Shown here piece after piece: positions 24,330 through 33,180 of a DNA stretch of 64,000 nt (position 1 is the stretch's first letter; each line of letters starts with the position of its first letter). Source of the DNA: Janthinobacterium sp. 64 (lineage in GTDB: Bacteria; Pseudomonadota; Gammaproteobacteria; Burkholderiales; Burkholderiaceae_D). The DNA is taken from contig NZ_PHUG01000001.1 of the NCBI RefSeq assembly GCF_002813325.1, positions 1,054,001-1,118,000 of the forward strand, given 5' to 3'. The notes under the pieces are model-generated. The model was given only the letters and a program-made list of their open reading frames with translations, searched no databases and was not told the origin of the DNA. A program made the position numbers and the translations under genes.

Positions 24330-25106
24330 TCAAGATCCGCCGAACCAGTTGTAGCCCTGATTCTCCCAATACCCTCCCGGATACGCATTCGTGACGAAAA
24401 TGGCCTGGATGTGCTTGGGATTCTTGTAGCCCAGCTTGGTCGGCATGCGCAGTTTCATCGGGTAGCCGTATTTCGGCGGCAATTCCTGGCCGTCATACGT
24501 CAAGGCCATGATGGTTTGCGGATGCAGGGCGGTGGCCATGTCGATGCTCGTAAAATAATCGTCGGCGCACTGGAAGCCGACGTATTTCGCCGTCGTGTCG
24601 GCGCCCACCCGCTTGAGGAAATGGGAAAACGGCACGCCGCCCCACTTGCCGATGGCGCTCCAGCCTTCCACGCAGATATGGCGCGTGACCTGCGTTTCCT
24701 GCGGCAGGGCGCGCAGCTGCGGCAAGGTCCACGACTTTTTGTCGGCGATCAAGCCGCTCAAGTCCAGGCGCCAGGCGTCGCCATCGACCTCTTCCACTTC
24801 ATCCTCGCCGTAATAGGCATTGAACGGAAACGGCCGCGTGATCATCGAGTCGGGATAGGTGGGCGCCAGCTTATTCGGGTCGAACAGCCAGCCCTGCACC
24901 TTGTCGTTGAAGCGCGACACCGCCGTCAGTGCCGCGTCGATGCTGGAGGCGTCGTTGACATTGCATCCCGTCAGCAACGACAGGCCGCCCAAGGTCAGGC
25001 TGCGCTGCAGGAACAGGCGTCGCGACGGTTGTTTAATCTGGCGCAAGGCGTCGGCCAGCATGGCTTGGCCCTCTTCTTGCCCGAGGATGGCTTTTATCAT
25101 GATCAT
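24330..25106 (-). CDS. yedY1: YedY1/MsrP-like molybdopterin oxidoreductase
   Basis: 258 residues. A Tat signal has PSRRLFLQRSLTLGGLSLL, then a lipobox-like LLTGC. The sulfite-oxidase fold contains RHICVEGWSAIGKWGGVPF with the Cys that binds molybdenum, then VGFQCADDYFTSIDM and KYGYPMKLRMP. It would reduce methionine sulfoxide in periplasmic proteins, using electrons from the cytochrome b encoded by the gene just upstream. Order on the minus strand is small secreted protein, cytochrome b, this gene, MXKDX protein. Confidence 0.85.
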   Translation of the reverse strand: MIMIKAILGQEEGQAMLADALRQIKQPSRRLFLQRSLTLGGLSLLTGCNVNDASSIDAALTAVSRFNDKVQGWLFDPNKLAPTYPDSMITRPFPFNAYYGEDEVEEVDGDAWRLDLSGLIADKKSWTLPQLRALPQETQVTRHICVEGWSAIGKWGGVPFSHFLKRVGADTTAKYVGFQCADDYFTSIDMATALHPQTIMALTYDGQELPPKYGYPMKLRMPTKLGYKNPKHIQAIFVTNAYPGGYWENQGYNWFGGS

Positions 25107-25110
25107 CTCC

Positions 25111-25707
25111 TTAGCGGCCGCGCAGCATGGCGACCAGGGTGCGCGGCACCAGCGCCACCATCAGCAGGTGCACGCCGACAAAGCCCGTCAGCAGCGCCAT
25201 GGCGATGAAGTGGACCCTGCGCGCGCTCTCGTAGCCGCCCAGCAACTCGCGCAGCAGAGGGAATTGCACGGATTTCCACAGTACCAGGCCGGACAGCACC
25301 AGCCCGATGCAGTCGAGCATGACGAACAGATAGGCGGCGCGCTGCACCATGTTGTAGCGGCGCGGGTCCGCATGGGCCAGCCTGCCCTTCAGCGCGGCGG
25401 CGAAATCGGCCAGCAGCAGGCGCGGCGACAGGGGAAAGAACTGGCGCCGCAGCCGTCCCGATACGATGTTAATCAGCAGATACAGCAAGCCATTCGCCAT
25501 GAGCAACCACATGGCGGCGAAATGCCATTGCAGGGCGCCGCCGAGCCAGCCGCCCAGGGTCAGCGCGCGCGGCAATTCAAAGGGGAAGAATGGCGCCGCG
25601 TTGTAGATGCGCCAGCCGCTGGTGGCCAGCACGACCACGGCCACGGCATTGAGCCAGTGCGTGAGGCGCAGCCAGGCGGGATGGATCACGCTTGCTGGTC
25701 CGTTCAT
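25111..25707 (-). CDS. yedZ1: Cytochrome b (YedZ1-like) membrane partner
   Basis: 198 residues with four to five hydrophobic segments. HPAWLRLTHWLNAVAVVVLATSGWRIY holds a haem-ligand His, LQWHFAAMWLLMANGLLYLL another, and RVHFIAMALLTGFVGVHLLMVAL the last two. It is of the b561/thiosulfate-reductase type and feeds electrons from quinol to the Tat-exported molybdoenzyme. ATG 25707 overlaps the stop of the small upstream gene (TGATG). It is 4 bases ahead of the molybdoenzyme gene, clearly one operon. Confidence 0.85.
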   Translation of the reverse strand: MNGPASVIHPAWLRLTHWLNAVAVVVLATSGWRIYNAAPFFPFELPRALTLGGWLGGALQWHFAAMWLLMANGLLYLLINIVSGRLRRQFFPLSPRLLLADFAAALKGRLAHADPRRYNMVQRAAYLFVMLDCIGLVLSGLVLWKSVQFPLLRELLGGYESARRVHFIAMALLTGFVGVHLLMVALVPRTLVAMLRGR

Positions 25708-25874
25708 CACAGTACTCCCTTCGCGCACGATGCCGTGCTGACGGCTTGCAGGATGGTGCTGCTGTCGGCCCGCTGCACGATCAGGCTGGCCGCCATCTGC
25801 GCCATGGCCGGGGCTACCATCGCCACGCTCAGGACGGGTAAAAGCAGTGTTGCAAGGCGGTGCTTGATGTCCAT
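25707..25874 (-). CDS. Small secreted protein, first gene of the reactive-chlorine operon
   Basis: 55 residues. Signal peptide MDIKHRLATLLLPVLSVAMV to APAMA. The short mature part (about 30 residues) has a single Cys near the end (STASCAKGVL). It is coupled to the cytochrome b gene by a TGATG overlap. I recognise no family. A redox-sensing or sacrificial role is only a guess. It lies closest to the divergent ECF sigma gene and is the likely first gene under its control. Confidence 0.6.
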   Translation of the reverse strand: MDIKHRLATLLLPVLSVAMVAPAMAQMAASLIVQRADSSTILQAVSTASCAKGVL

Positions 25875-25938
25875 GGTCTTTACCCGGTATATTGAAAAGA
25901 AGCGTGCTTGCCTGTCAATTCGCCGCACCCTGTGGATT

Positions 25939-25946
25939 GGTTACAG
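25939..25946 (-). promoter_or_regulatory. Candidate ECF sigma -35 element
   Basis: CTGTAACC on the minus strand, about 65 bases before the small secreted gene, followed by a CGAATT block about 17 bases on. A similar CTGTAGC sits before the MXKDX gene (24307-24313). Shared motif only; binding is unproven. Confidence 0.3.
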
Positions 25947-26002
25947 CCGCCGGCAAATAATTCGATATTTATTTTTTTCAACGCCTGTCACCAAAGGCCT
26001 GC

Positions 26003-26593
26003 ATGCAACGAATACCGGTAAGCGAACACCTGCATGGCACGGAATTGCGGCTGCACGGCTTGATGCTGCGCGGGCTCGACGGCGATGCGGCGGCGTATCG
26101 CAGTTTCTTGCAGGCAAGCAGCAGCCATTTGCGCGCGTTTTTCCGGCGCCGCCTGCAGCGCTGGCCGGACGAGGTGGAAGATCTGGTGCAGGAATGCCTG
26201 CTGGCCATCCACAACCAGCGCCTGACGTATGACACGGGCGTGCCGCTGACGTCGTGGATCCATGCGATCGCGCGCTACAAATTGATCGACTGGCTGCGCC
26301 GGCATGGGCGGCGCGAGGCGCAGCACCAGCCGTATGACGAAGAAGATAGCGCGCAGGAACTGTTTTCCAGCGCCGATGCCGAGGCGGCCGAAGCCAGCCG
26401 CGACCTGGGCAAGCTGCTGGCCACCTTGCCGGCGCAGCAGCGCGACGCCATCGTGCATACCAAGCTCGACGGCTGGTCCGTGCGCGACACGGCGGCCTCC
26501 ATGGGCATTTCGGAAGCCAGCGTCAAGGTGGCAGTGCATCGCGGCTTGAAGGCGCTGGCGGTCAATTTAAGGAGTGAAGGAAGCGCACCATGA
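26003..26593 (+). CDS. sigF: ECF sigma factor (SigF-like, reactive chlorine response)
   Basis: 196 residues. Region 2 contains RRRLQRWPDEVEDLVQECLLAIHNQR and TSWIHAIARYKLIDWLRRHG. Region 4 contains LATLPAQQRDAIVHTKLDGWSVRDTAASMGISEASVKVAVHRGLKAL. It is coupled by an ATGA overlap to a DUF1109 anti-sigma gene and divergent from the cytochrome b and molybdoenzyme genes, the same set as SigF/NrsF of Azospira. It would direct the methionine-repair operon when released. Confidence 0.88.
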   Translation: MQRIPVSEHLHGTELRLHGLMLRGLDGDAAAYRSFLQASSSHLRAFFRRRLQRWPDEVEDLVQECLLAIHNQRLTYDTGVPLTSWIHAIARYKLIDWLRRHGRREAQHQPYDEEDSAQELFSSADAEAAEASRDLGKLLATLPAQQRDAIVHTKLDGWSVRDTAASMGISEASVKVAVHRGLKALAVNLRSEGSAP

Positions 26594-27237
26594 AAACCGA
26601 TGACTTGATCACCATGCTGGCCAGCGGCCCCGACGTGGCCGCCGCGCCGCCGCCCGGCACGCACTGGCGCGCCGCAGGCACCGTGGGCGCCGGCCTGCTG
26701 GCCAGCGTGGCCCTGATGGCCATGCTGCTGGGCGTGCGCCCCAACCTGGATCAGCTGGCCCTGCTGCCCGACTTCTGGATCAAGGTGGGCTTTGTCGCCT
26801 GCCTCTGCCTGGCAGCCTGGCAGGTCAGCCGCCGCCTGTGCATGCCAGGCGCCAGCACACGCGCCCTGCCCCTGCTGATCGCCATGCCCCTGCTGCTGAT
26901 GTGGGCGCTGGGTGCCATCATTCTGCAGGAAGCGCCGCCCGAACAGCGGGCCGAACTGTTCTGGGGCGCCACCTGGCGCAGCTGCCCCTTGCTGATCGCC
27001 ACCCTCTCCTTGCCCATCCTGGCCGCCGTGCTGCGCCTGATGCGCCAGCTGGCGCCCACGCGCCTGCGTCTGGCCGGCGCGGCCGCCGGGTTTGCCGCCG
27101 GCGCCCTGGCGGCGCTCGTGTATTGCCTGCATTGCCCCGAGCTGGCGGCCAGCTTCGTCGGCTTCTGGTACGTGCTGGGCATGCTGGTGCCGACCGCCAT
27201 CGGCGCGGCCCTTGGTCCCAAAGTGCTGGCCTGGTAA
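26590..27237 (+). CDS. nrsF: DUF1109 anti-sigma factor (NrsF-like)
   Basis: 215 residues. A short cytoplasmic lead (DLITMLASGPDVAAAP) is followed by six hydrophobic segments. Cysteines in WRSCPLL and YCLHCPEL are in the places where NrsF senses hypochlorite in Azospira. It would hold the ECF sigma factor at the membrane and release it on oxidation. It overlaps the sigma gene by 4 bases. Confidence 0.85.
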   Translation: MKTDDLITMLASGPDVAAAPPPGTHWRAAGTVGAGLLASVALMAMLLGVRPNLDQLALLPDFWIKVGFVACLCLAAWQVSRRLCMPGASTRALPLLIAMPLLLMWALGAIILQEAPPEQRAELFWGATWRSCPLLIATLSLPILAAVLRLMRQLAPTRLRLAGAAAGFAAGALAALVYCLHCPELAASFVGFWYVLGMLVPTAIGAALGPKVLAW

Positions 27238-27254
27238 GCCCATGGCCTCCTGAT

Positions 27255-27282
27255 CGAAGGCGGCTCTGGCTGGCCGCCTTCG
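27255..27282. terminator. Stem-loop after nrsF
   Basis: CGAAGGCGGC (27255-27264) pairs with GCCGCCTTCG (27273-27282) around eight bases. It is a perfect 10-base stem 17 bases after the nrsF stop, with no T-run. Confidence 0.5.
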
Positions 27283-27480
27283 AGGTGCCGACAGCGTCGT
27301 GGTAGTGGCGCGTCACGTGCACGCTGCGCTGCTCTTAGCAGCGCCAGCGCACAAGCTGCCTGCTGTTTGCGTTTTCTCAATGGCATCGCGTCTGCCCTTT
27401 TTATGATGTCAGTACAGGCTCTTGCGGGATACATACAGGCAAGCTGGCTGCCTGGATTGAGCAATTTTCAAGGAGCGAGC

Positions 27481-28701
27481 GTGGACCTGGGCGACAGCAG
27501 CGGCAAGGCGAGCAAAACCGCCACGGCGGCCGTGCGCAAGCGCGACGTGCTGCCGTATATCCTGCTGTTCATCTTGCTGGCGGGCTTGCTGGCCGTGCTG
27601 GCGGGCGCCCTGCTGCCGCCGTACTACCACGCGGTGCCGGCATTGCTGTGGAGCCTGGGCTTTTGCGTCAGCGGCATGCTGCTGGGATTTCTGTTCGGCA
27701 TCCCGCGCAGCCTGCCATCGGGCACCGTCAACGCCGCGCCGCCCGACGAGCGGGCCAATGGCAAGGGCCGCCCAACGGACGAGCTGCCGGCCGCGGGGGC
27801 CGATGCGGTGGCCAGCAATACCCTGTTTTTGGGCACGCCCACGCCCATGGAAATCAATTCCAACCTGGTGGAAGTGTCGGACTGGCTGACGAAAATCATC
27901 GTCGGTGTGGGTTTGATCGAGCTCAAAAGCCTGCCCGGCAGCGCGCGCAGCATGGCCGCCTTCATCGCACCCAGCCTGGCCACGGACACGCCCACGGCCA
28001 TGGCAGTGGTGGGCGGCATCATGCTGTTCTTTTCCGTGCATGGTTTCCTGATCGGCTACCTGCTCACGCGCATTTACCTGTCCATCATGATCAAGCGCGC
28101 CGACAGCCTCGTCAAAAATGAATCCGTGCGCCTGGAAAGCGGCAAGGAAATCGAAGTGACGGAGCTGAGCCGTTTGCAGCAAAAGTCGCTCGACGACATG
28201 CAGGAAGCCGTCACGCAGCTGCTGCTGGCCCATCCGCCCGATGGCGGCGCCGCCGTCACGGCCCTGGCCGGCGTGCCGACGGCGCAAAAGCCGTCCAGCC
28301 TGGTGCTGTGGCTGGATGACCATCCGCGCAACAATACCTTGCTGGTGGAGCAGCTGGAACGGGAAAACATCAAGGTCGAGCAGGCCGTGTCGACGCGGCA
28401 GGCGCTGGCCATGCTGCAGCAAAAACACTACGCGCTGTTCATCACGGACATGGCCAGGGTGGAAAACCGCCGCCGGATCAAGGATGCGGGCGTGCGCACG
28501 GTGCGCGAAGTGCGCCAGACCTTGCCGGAACTACCCATCGTCGTGTATTGCAGCAAGGATACGGTCGCCAGCTACGGCACGGAAGCGCAGGCGGCTGGCG
28601 CCCGTTTCATCACCACCTCGGGCACCAGCTTGCTGGCGGCAATCAACAAGCTATTGCATGAGCAACGCGAGGACGACGCTCAGCCACCGGCACAGGCGTA
28701 G
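27481..28701 (+). CDS. Membrane protein with degenerate receiver domain
   Basis: 406 residues from GTG 27481, preceded by AAGGAG at 7 bases. The TTG at 27367 is in frame but has no such site. Three hydrophobic segments occur: near 23-43, 51-72 (ending LLGFLFGIPR) and 176-199. NSNLVEVSDWLTKIIVGVGLIEL lies between the second and third. This layout recalls membrane modules seen in predicted bacterial conflict systems. A C-terminal receiver-like domain (about 280-395) has LWLDDHPRNN (acidic pair) and FITDMAR (phospho-Asp), but ITTSG replaces the conserved Lys motif, so phosphorylation is doubtful. It converges on the Imm22-like gene with a 22-base 3' overlap. No kinase lies nearby. Confidence 0.7.
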   Translation: MDLGDSSGKASKTATAAVRKRDVLPYILLFILLAGLLAVLAGALLPPYYHAVPALLWSLGFCVSGMLLGFLFGIPRSLPSGTVNAAPPDERANGKGRPTDELPAAGADAVASNTLFLGTPTPMEINSNLVEVSDWLTKIIVGVGLIELKSLPGSARSMAAFIAPSLATDTPTAMAVVGGIMLFFSVHGFLIGYLLTRIYLSIMIKRADSLVKNESVRLESGKEIEVTELSRLQQKSLDDMQEAVTQLLLAHPPDGGAAVTALAGVPTAQKPSSLVLWLDDHPRNNTLLVEQLERENIKVEQAVSTRQALAMLQQKHYALFITDMARVENRRRIKDAGVRTVREVRQTLPELPIVVYCSKDTVASYGTEAQAAGARFITTSGTSLLAAINKLLHEQREDDAQPPAQA

Positions 28702-29060
28702 CTGCCCACGTAATGCAGCGAACTGCGCTGCGGGTGCGCCAGCTGATTCGGCGCAAACACGCAGACGGCCGTGTCGGCCAGCACTGTCTTCCCATCCGCG
28801 TCGGCGCAGGCCTGCGCCAGCCAGCTGTCCGCATACGACACGCCATCGAGCAACTGCGCCAGCGGCGCGGGCGACGCCAGCATGGCGCTTTCAAAACAGG
28901 CCGGCTCGTAGTGCGTAAGACCCGTTTCCAGGAAGAATGGCGATGGCACGGCATCGCCATCGTCCGTGTACGTGGGCGCCAGATAGGCTTGCAGCGCTTC
29001 CCAGCTGGGGAAGCGGCCGCTGCAGGCAAACACGTGGACGACGGGCAAGGTATTGGCCAA
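28680..29060 (-). CDS. Immunity protein 22 (Imm22)-like
   Basis: 126 residues: VVHVFACSGRFPSWEALQAYL near the start, SPFFLETGLTHYEPACFES in the middle and DGVSYADSWLAQACAD after it. This fits the Imm22 pattern of polymorphic-toxin immunity proteins. It follows the caspase fusion gene in the same frame with only its TAG between them. There is no ATG. The likely start is TTG 29060, with GGAG 9 bases before it inside the end of the upstream gene. Its pairing with a peptidase-type effector is unusual. Confidence 0.6.
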   Translation of the reverse strand: MANTLPVVHVFACSGRFPSWEALQAYLAPTYTDDGDAVPSPFFLETGLTHYEPACFESAMLASPAPLAQLLDGVSYADSWLAQACADADGKTVLADTAVCVFAPNQLAHPQRSSLHYVGSYACAGG

Positions 29061-31754
29061 CTACAGCTTCTCCATCTTTTGCCGCACGGCCGGGGCCGTC
29101 GCCGCCGTTGGCGCCAGTTCCAGATAGGTTTTATAGGCCGCCTTGGCCTTGGCCGCATCGCCAGCCTTCGCATACGCGTCGCCCAGGTTCAGATAGGCGA
29201 TGGCGCGCGACGGGTCCATCCTGACCGTGTTTTCAAACCAGCGGGCCGCTTCGCGGTATTTTTCCTGCTTGTAGAAGACAAAGCCCAGGTTATTCGCCGC
29301 CAGCGCGAAGTCGGGACGCAGTTTCAGCGCTTCCGTAAATTGCGCTTCCGCCGCCGCATACTGTTTCTCCTTGTACAACTGCAAGCCACGGTCGTTGGCC
29401 CGCTGCGCCAGCTGGCGCGTGGAGGTCGGCACGGCGCCCGGCGTGACGATCTTCTGTTCGCCGCCCTGCAAATCCTTCACCGTCACGCTGGCCGCCGCCG
29501 GTTTGGCGTCGAGCTTGCTGTTCAGGGCAATGGCTTCCGTCGACAGCTGCGTCGTGTTCGGGCTGAGGAATTCCGTTTCGCCCGGCAATTCGAAGACGAA
29601 GTCGCCCCCTTCCGAGCCAGGCAAGCTGCCGAACGCGGGCGTCTGGTTCGACACGCTGGACACGGCCGGCGCCACGTAGGCGGCCAGTTCCGTGGCCGTG
29701 ATCAAGCCGTCGCCGTTGAGGTCGCCCTTGCCCGCCAGGCCCTGCAGCAAGGTCCATGTAAATACGGAGTGGCCGTTCGGCCCGCCATCGGCGACGAGCT
29801 GGTCGCCGCCGCCGGCCGTCAGCATTTGCCGGCCGATGCGCTTGGCGTTGTCGCGCAGGAAAGAGCTGGAACCGGCGCCACGGGTCAGGCCCAGGCCGCT
29901 GTAGCAGGCATCCATGACGAAGAACGCGTGCTTGGCCGTCAAGGACTCCGCGATATTCTGGATTTCCGTCATCGGAATCGCATCCGTGGCGAATTGCGCC
30001 GGGTCGGAGTCAACGGGCACGATATAGCCCAGGTCGCGCCCCGAGCTGAGCTTGCGCGTGGCGCCGTGGCCGGCGAAAAACACGAAGATACGGTCATTCT
30101 TTTGCACGCCACCGTGGGCCAGCTTATCGTGGAAGGCGGCCAGGATGTTGTTGCGGGTCGCTTCGCCATTTTTCAGGGTCACGACGCGCTCGGGCGCAAA
30201 CGCAAACTTTTCAATCAGCGTTTCGCGGATGCCTTGCGCATCGCGCACCGCATATTGCAGTTTCGGCCATTTCGCGTAATCGTCGATGCCGATCACCACG
30301 GCCCAGGAATTGGCGTAACCGGTCGTCACGGGCACTTTCTCGGGCGCGGGCGCCGTGCTTTTTGCCACCTGGAAGCTCGTGCCATCCCAGCCCGCGAATT
30401 GATAGCCTTCGGCGATCAGCTTGTCTAGCACGGCCGGCAAGGCTTTCACCGTGCGTTCATGGATGTCGTGGAACAGGACGATGCCGCGCCCCGCCTTGTC
30501 GACGGAGGCCAGCACCCGGTTCGTGATCGAGCTGGGCACGGGATCGGCCCAGTCCAGCGAATCGATATTCCACATCACGGATTTCAAATGCGCATCGGCC
30601 AGCGCGGCCATGCCTTCGCTGTTGCGCGCGCCATACGGAAAGCGGAACAGCGCGGCCCGCTCGGGGCTGATGGCTTTTAATAAGGTATCGGTGCCGAGGA
30701 TTTCGCCTTTCAGCTTGTCGCCCGTCTGTTTCGACAACTGTGCATGGCTGAAACTGTGGTTGCCCACGGCATAGCCTTCTTTCATCAGCTTGCGGCTCAC
30801 TTCCGCGCCCGCACCCAGCTTGGCGTGGCCTTCCGCGTCGAGCGAACCGAGGTTGCGCCCCACGTTGAAGAACACGGCCGGCACGCCATACTGTTTCAAA
30901 ATGGCGCTGATTTCTTCCGTGTAGCGGCGGTGCGGGCCGTCGTCGAAGGTCAGCACGATGGTTTTCTTCGGCAAGCCCAGGCCAAAGATTTCCGCCTCAT
31001 CCTTCTTTGGCGCCGGCTTGACTTCGGGTACAGAACCGGCAGGGGGCACGGCATACGGCACGACGATGCCGTTTTCCTTCAGAATCTGTTCGCGGCTGTA
31101 GAGCTTTTTCAGCTGCGCCACGTAATCGTCCCAGCGCTCGCGTTTGAGTTCGATGGCGCGCTGGCCCAGGTTGCCGAAGATTTGCCGGATTTCCTTCTCG
31201 TAATTGCGCTCGATCTCGCCCAGCGCATCGAGGTCTTCGGAAATACGCTTGTGCAGCTTGATCGCCGGCAAGGAGGAGTCCTTGGCCACGTCGGCCAGCA
31301 TGCTTTGCAGCAGCTCGCGGAAGGCCAGGCGGTCCGCGTCATACAGACCGGGATCCGATTCGATATACGTCAACAGACTGTCGAGCGCTTCGAAGCGGCC
31401 CGGATTCGTGGGCGCCGTCAATTGATCCAGTGCAAGATCGAGCCTGGCGATGCGTTCCTGGTTTTCATGGAACAGCGCCTGACCCACCTTGCGGGCTTCG
31501 TCGCGCGCGCCTTCCGGCAAGCTTTGCTCATCGGCCAGCAACACGATGATCTTGCGGAAATTGCCCAGCAAATCGCGGAACTGGGCGGCCACGGCGGCCG
31601 TATCGACGGCGGACTGCGGCGCGGCGGCCGGACTGCCCGAGGCGGGAGCGCCCGGCGTGGCGGTGGCGGCAGGACGGGTATAGGTATAAATGCCGGCCCC
31701 AGCGGCGAGAGCCACGACGACGGTGGCGGCGATCTTGATCGGCTTGGAAGTCAC
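29061..31754 (-). CDS. Polysaccharide deacetylase-caspase-EF-hand-TPR fusion, membrane-anchored
   Basis: 897 residues. One N-terminal membrane segment (about 7-27) and an Ala/Pro linker are followed by a helical region to about 255. A NodB deacetylase domain (about 264-465) has TFDDGPH (269-275), GNHSFSH with H333/H337, RFPYGAR and LFHDIH. A C14 caspase domain (about 482-670) has FFAGHG (H563) and MDACYSG (C617). An EF-hand loop DLNGDGLITATEL (678-690) and a C-terminal TPR array (about 775-890) follow. All catalytic residues seem present. It would probably sit in the periplasm and act on glycans and proteins. The start is GTG 31754. It is followed directly by the Imm22-like gene. No similar single-chain architecture is known to me as characterised. 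Confidence 0.8.
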   Translation of the reverse strand: MTSKPIKIAATVVVALAAGAGIYTYTRPAATATPGAPASGSPAAAPQSAVDTAAVAAQFRDLLGNFRKIIVLLADEQSLPEGARDEARKVGQALFHENQERIARLDLALDQLTAPTNPGRFEALDSLLTYIESDPGLYDADRLAFRELLQSMLADVAKDSSLPAIKLHKRISEDLDALGEIERNYEKEIRQIFGNLGQRAIELKRERWDDYVAQLKKLYSREQILKENGIVVPYAVPPAGSVPEVKPAPKKDEAEIFGLGLPKKTIVLTFDDGPHRRYTEEISAILKQYGVPAVFFNVGRNLGSLDAEGHAKLGAGAEVSRKLMKEGYAVGNHSFSHAQLSKQTGDKLKGEILGTDTLLKAISPERAALFRFPYGARNSEGMAALADAHLKSVMWNIDSLDWADPVPSSITNRVLASVDKAGRGIVLFHDIHERTVKALPAVLDKLIAEGYQFAGWDGTSFQVAKSTAPAPEKVPVTTGYANSWAVVIGIDDYAKWPKLQYAVRDAQGIRETLIEKFAFAPERVVTLKNGEATRNNILAAFHDKLAHGGVQKNDRIFVFFAGHGATRKLSSGRDLGYIVPVDSDPAQFATDAIPMTEIQNIAESLTAKHAFFVMDACYSGLGLTRGAGSSSFLRDNAKRIGRQMLTAGGGDQLVADGGPNGHSVFTWTLLQGLAGKGDLNGDGLITATELAAYVAPAVSSVSNQTPAFGSLPGSEGGDFVFELPGETEFLSPNTTQLSTEAIALNSKLDAKPAAASVTVKDLQGGEQKIVTPGAVPTSTRQLAQRANDRGLQLYKEKQYAAAEAQFTEALKLRPDFALAANNLGFVFYKQEKYREAARWFENTVRMDPSRAIAYLNLGDAYAKAGDAAKAKAAYKTYLELAPTAATAPAVRQKMEKL

Positions 31755-31878
31755 AGGCTTATTTTTCCCTTCAACTACGGAGTAAGACGGCGCACGTGCG
31801 CCGACAGTGTCATATTCCGTAATTGTAGAGCACGCCTGGCAACTTGGCCCGTACGTTTATTGCCAGGCAGCCAAGCGC

Positions 31879-33180
31879 TTACAGCGGGTCCGGATCAAAA
31901 TGCTTGCGCAAGCCTTGCCAGCACTCGAAATAATCGTTTTGCAACAGTCCGCCGTTCAAGGCGAACGGCGTGGGCTTGAGGATGGTGCGCGTCTCGAACA
32001 TGAAGGCCATGGTATCGGCCACCTTCGCCGGCGCCGACGTGTCGCTGTGCGAGGCGCGTTCGAACGTTTGCGCATCGGGGCCGTGGCCGGACATGCAGTT
32101 GTGCAGGCTGGCGCCGCCCGGCACGAAACCGGCCGCCTTGGCGTCGTACACGCCGTGGATCAGTCCCATGAATTCGCTGGCCACGTTGCGGTGGAACCAG
32201 GGTGGGCGGAAAGTATGCTCGGCGGCCAGCCAGCGCGGCGGGAAGATGGCAAAGTCGATGGCGCCAAATAGCGGGTTCTCGCTCGGTGCCTGCAGCACGA
32301 GGAAGATCGACGGGTCCGGATGGTCGTAGCTGATCGAGCCGATGGTGTTGAAGCGGCGCAAATCGTATTTATACGGCGCGTAATTGCCATGCCAGGCCAC
32401 CACGTCCAGCGGTGAATGGTCCAAGGTCGTGCGCCACAGATGGCCGCCGAACTTGGCCACGAGTTCGCACTCGCCATCGATGTCTTCGTAGGCCGCGTGC
32501 GGCGTGAGGAAATCGCGGCTATTCGCCAGGCCGTTCGAGCCGATGGGTCCCATGTCGGGCAAACGGAAAGCCGTGCCGAAATTTTCGCACACATAGCCGC
32601 GCGCCGCGCCATCGGGCAGGGTCACGCGGAAGCGCACGCCGCGGGGGATCACGGCGATTTCCTGCGGTTCCAGCTCGATCAAGCCCAGTTCCGTGGCAAT
32701 CGCCAGCCTGCCCTGTTGCGGCACGACCAGCAATTCGCCATCGGCCGAATAAAAGAAGCGCTGCATGGAGCGGTTCGCCGCATACACGTGGATGGCGCAG
32801 CCGCTCATGGCTTCGGCGCTGCCGTTGCCTGCCATGGTTTGCCAGCCGTCGATGAAGTCCACCGGCGTGCTGTCGGGCAGCGGCAGCGGGTCCCAGCGCA
32901 GCTGGTTCGGCGGCGTGGGAGGCATGGCGTGGAAATCGCTGACGATGCGGGTACTGGCAAGCAACGTGAATGGCGGATGCTGGCTGGCGGGGCGGATGCG
33001 GTACAGCCACGAGCGCCGGTTCTGCGCGCGCGGCGCCGTGAAGGCCGTGCCCGACAATTGTTCCGCATACAGGCCCAGGGGCGCCTGCTGCGGCGAATTC
33101 TGCCCTTGCGGCAAGGCGCCGGGCACGGCTTCCGTGGCAAATTCGTTGCCGAAGCCGCTTTGGTAGCCGGTGCCGATCAT
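31879..33180 (-). CDS. hmgA: Homogentisate 1,2-dioxygenase
   Basis: 433 residues from ATG 33180: [18 protein letters not shown] is the family start. [16 protein letters not shown] and later [15 protein letters not shown] are the iron-binding region of the active site, which holds the His and Glu ligands. It opens the ring of homogentisate to maleylacetoacetate in tyrosine and phenylalanine breakdown. Its start overlaps the DUF2783 gene stop (ATGA). The upstream genes supply the substrate by ring hydroxylation and import. A longer frame to 33324 is an artefact. Confidence 0.95.
   Translation of the reverse strand: MIGTGYQSGFGNEFATEAVPGALPQGQNSPQQAPLGLYAEQLSGTAFTAPRAQNRRSWLYRIRPASQHPPFTLLASTRIVSDFHAMPPTPPNQLRWDPLPLPDSTPVDFIDGWQTMAGNGSAEAMSGCAIHVYAANRSMQRFFYSADGELLVVPQQGRLAIATELGLIELEPQEIAVIPRGVRFRVTLPDGAARGYVCENFGTAFRLPDMGPIGSNGLANSRDFLTPHAAYEDIDGECELVAKFGGHLWRTTLDHSPLDVVAWHGNYAPYKYDLRRFNTIGSISYDHPDPSIFLVLQAPSENPLFGAIDFAIFPPRWLAAEHTFRPPWFHRNVASEFMGLIHGVYDAKAAGFVPGGASLHNCMSGHGPDAQTFERASHSDTSAPAKVADTMAFMFETRTILKPTPFALNGGLLQNDYFECWQGLRKHFDPDPL

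Noticed and set aside
28713..30428. A 571-codon plus-strand frame opposite the caspase fusion
   Set aside because: No recognisable domain, Arg/Gln/His-rich, and opposite an intact multi-domain gene.
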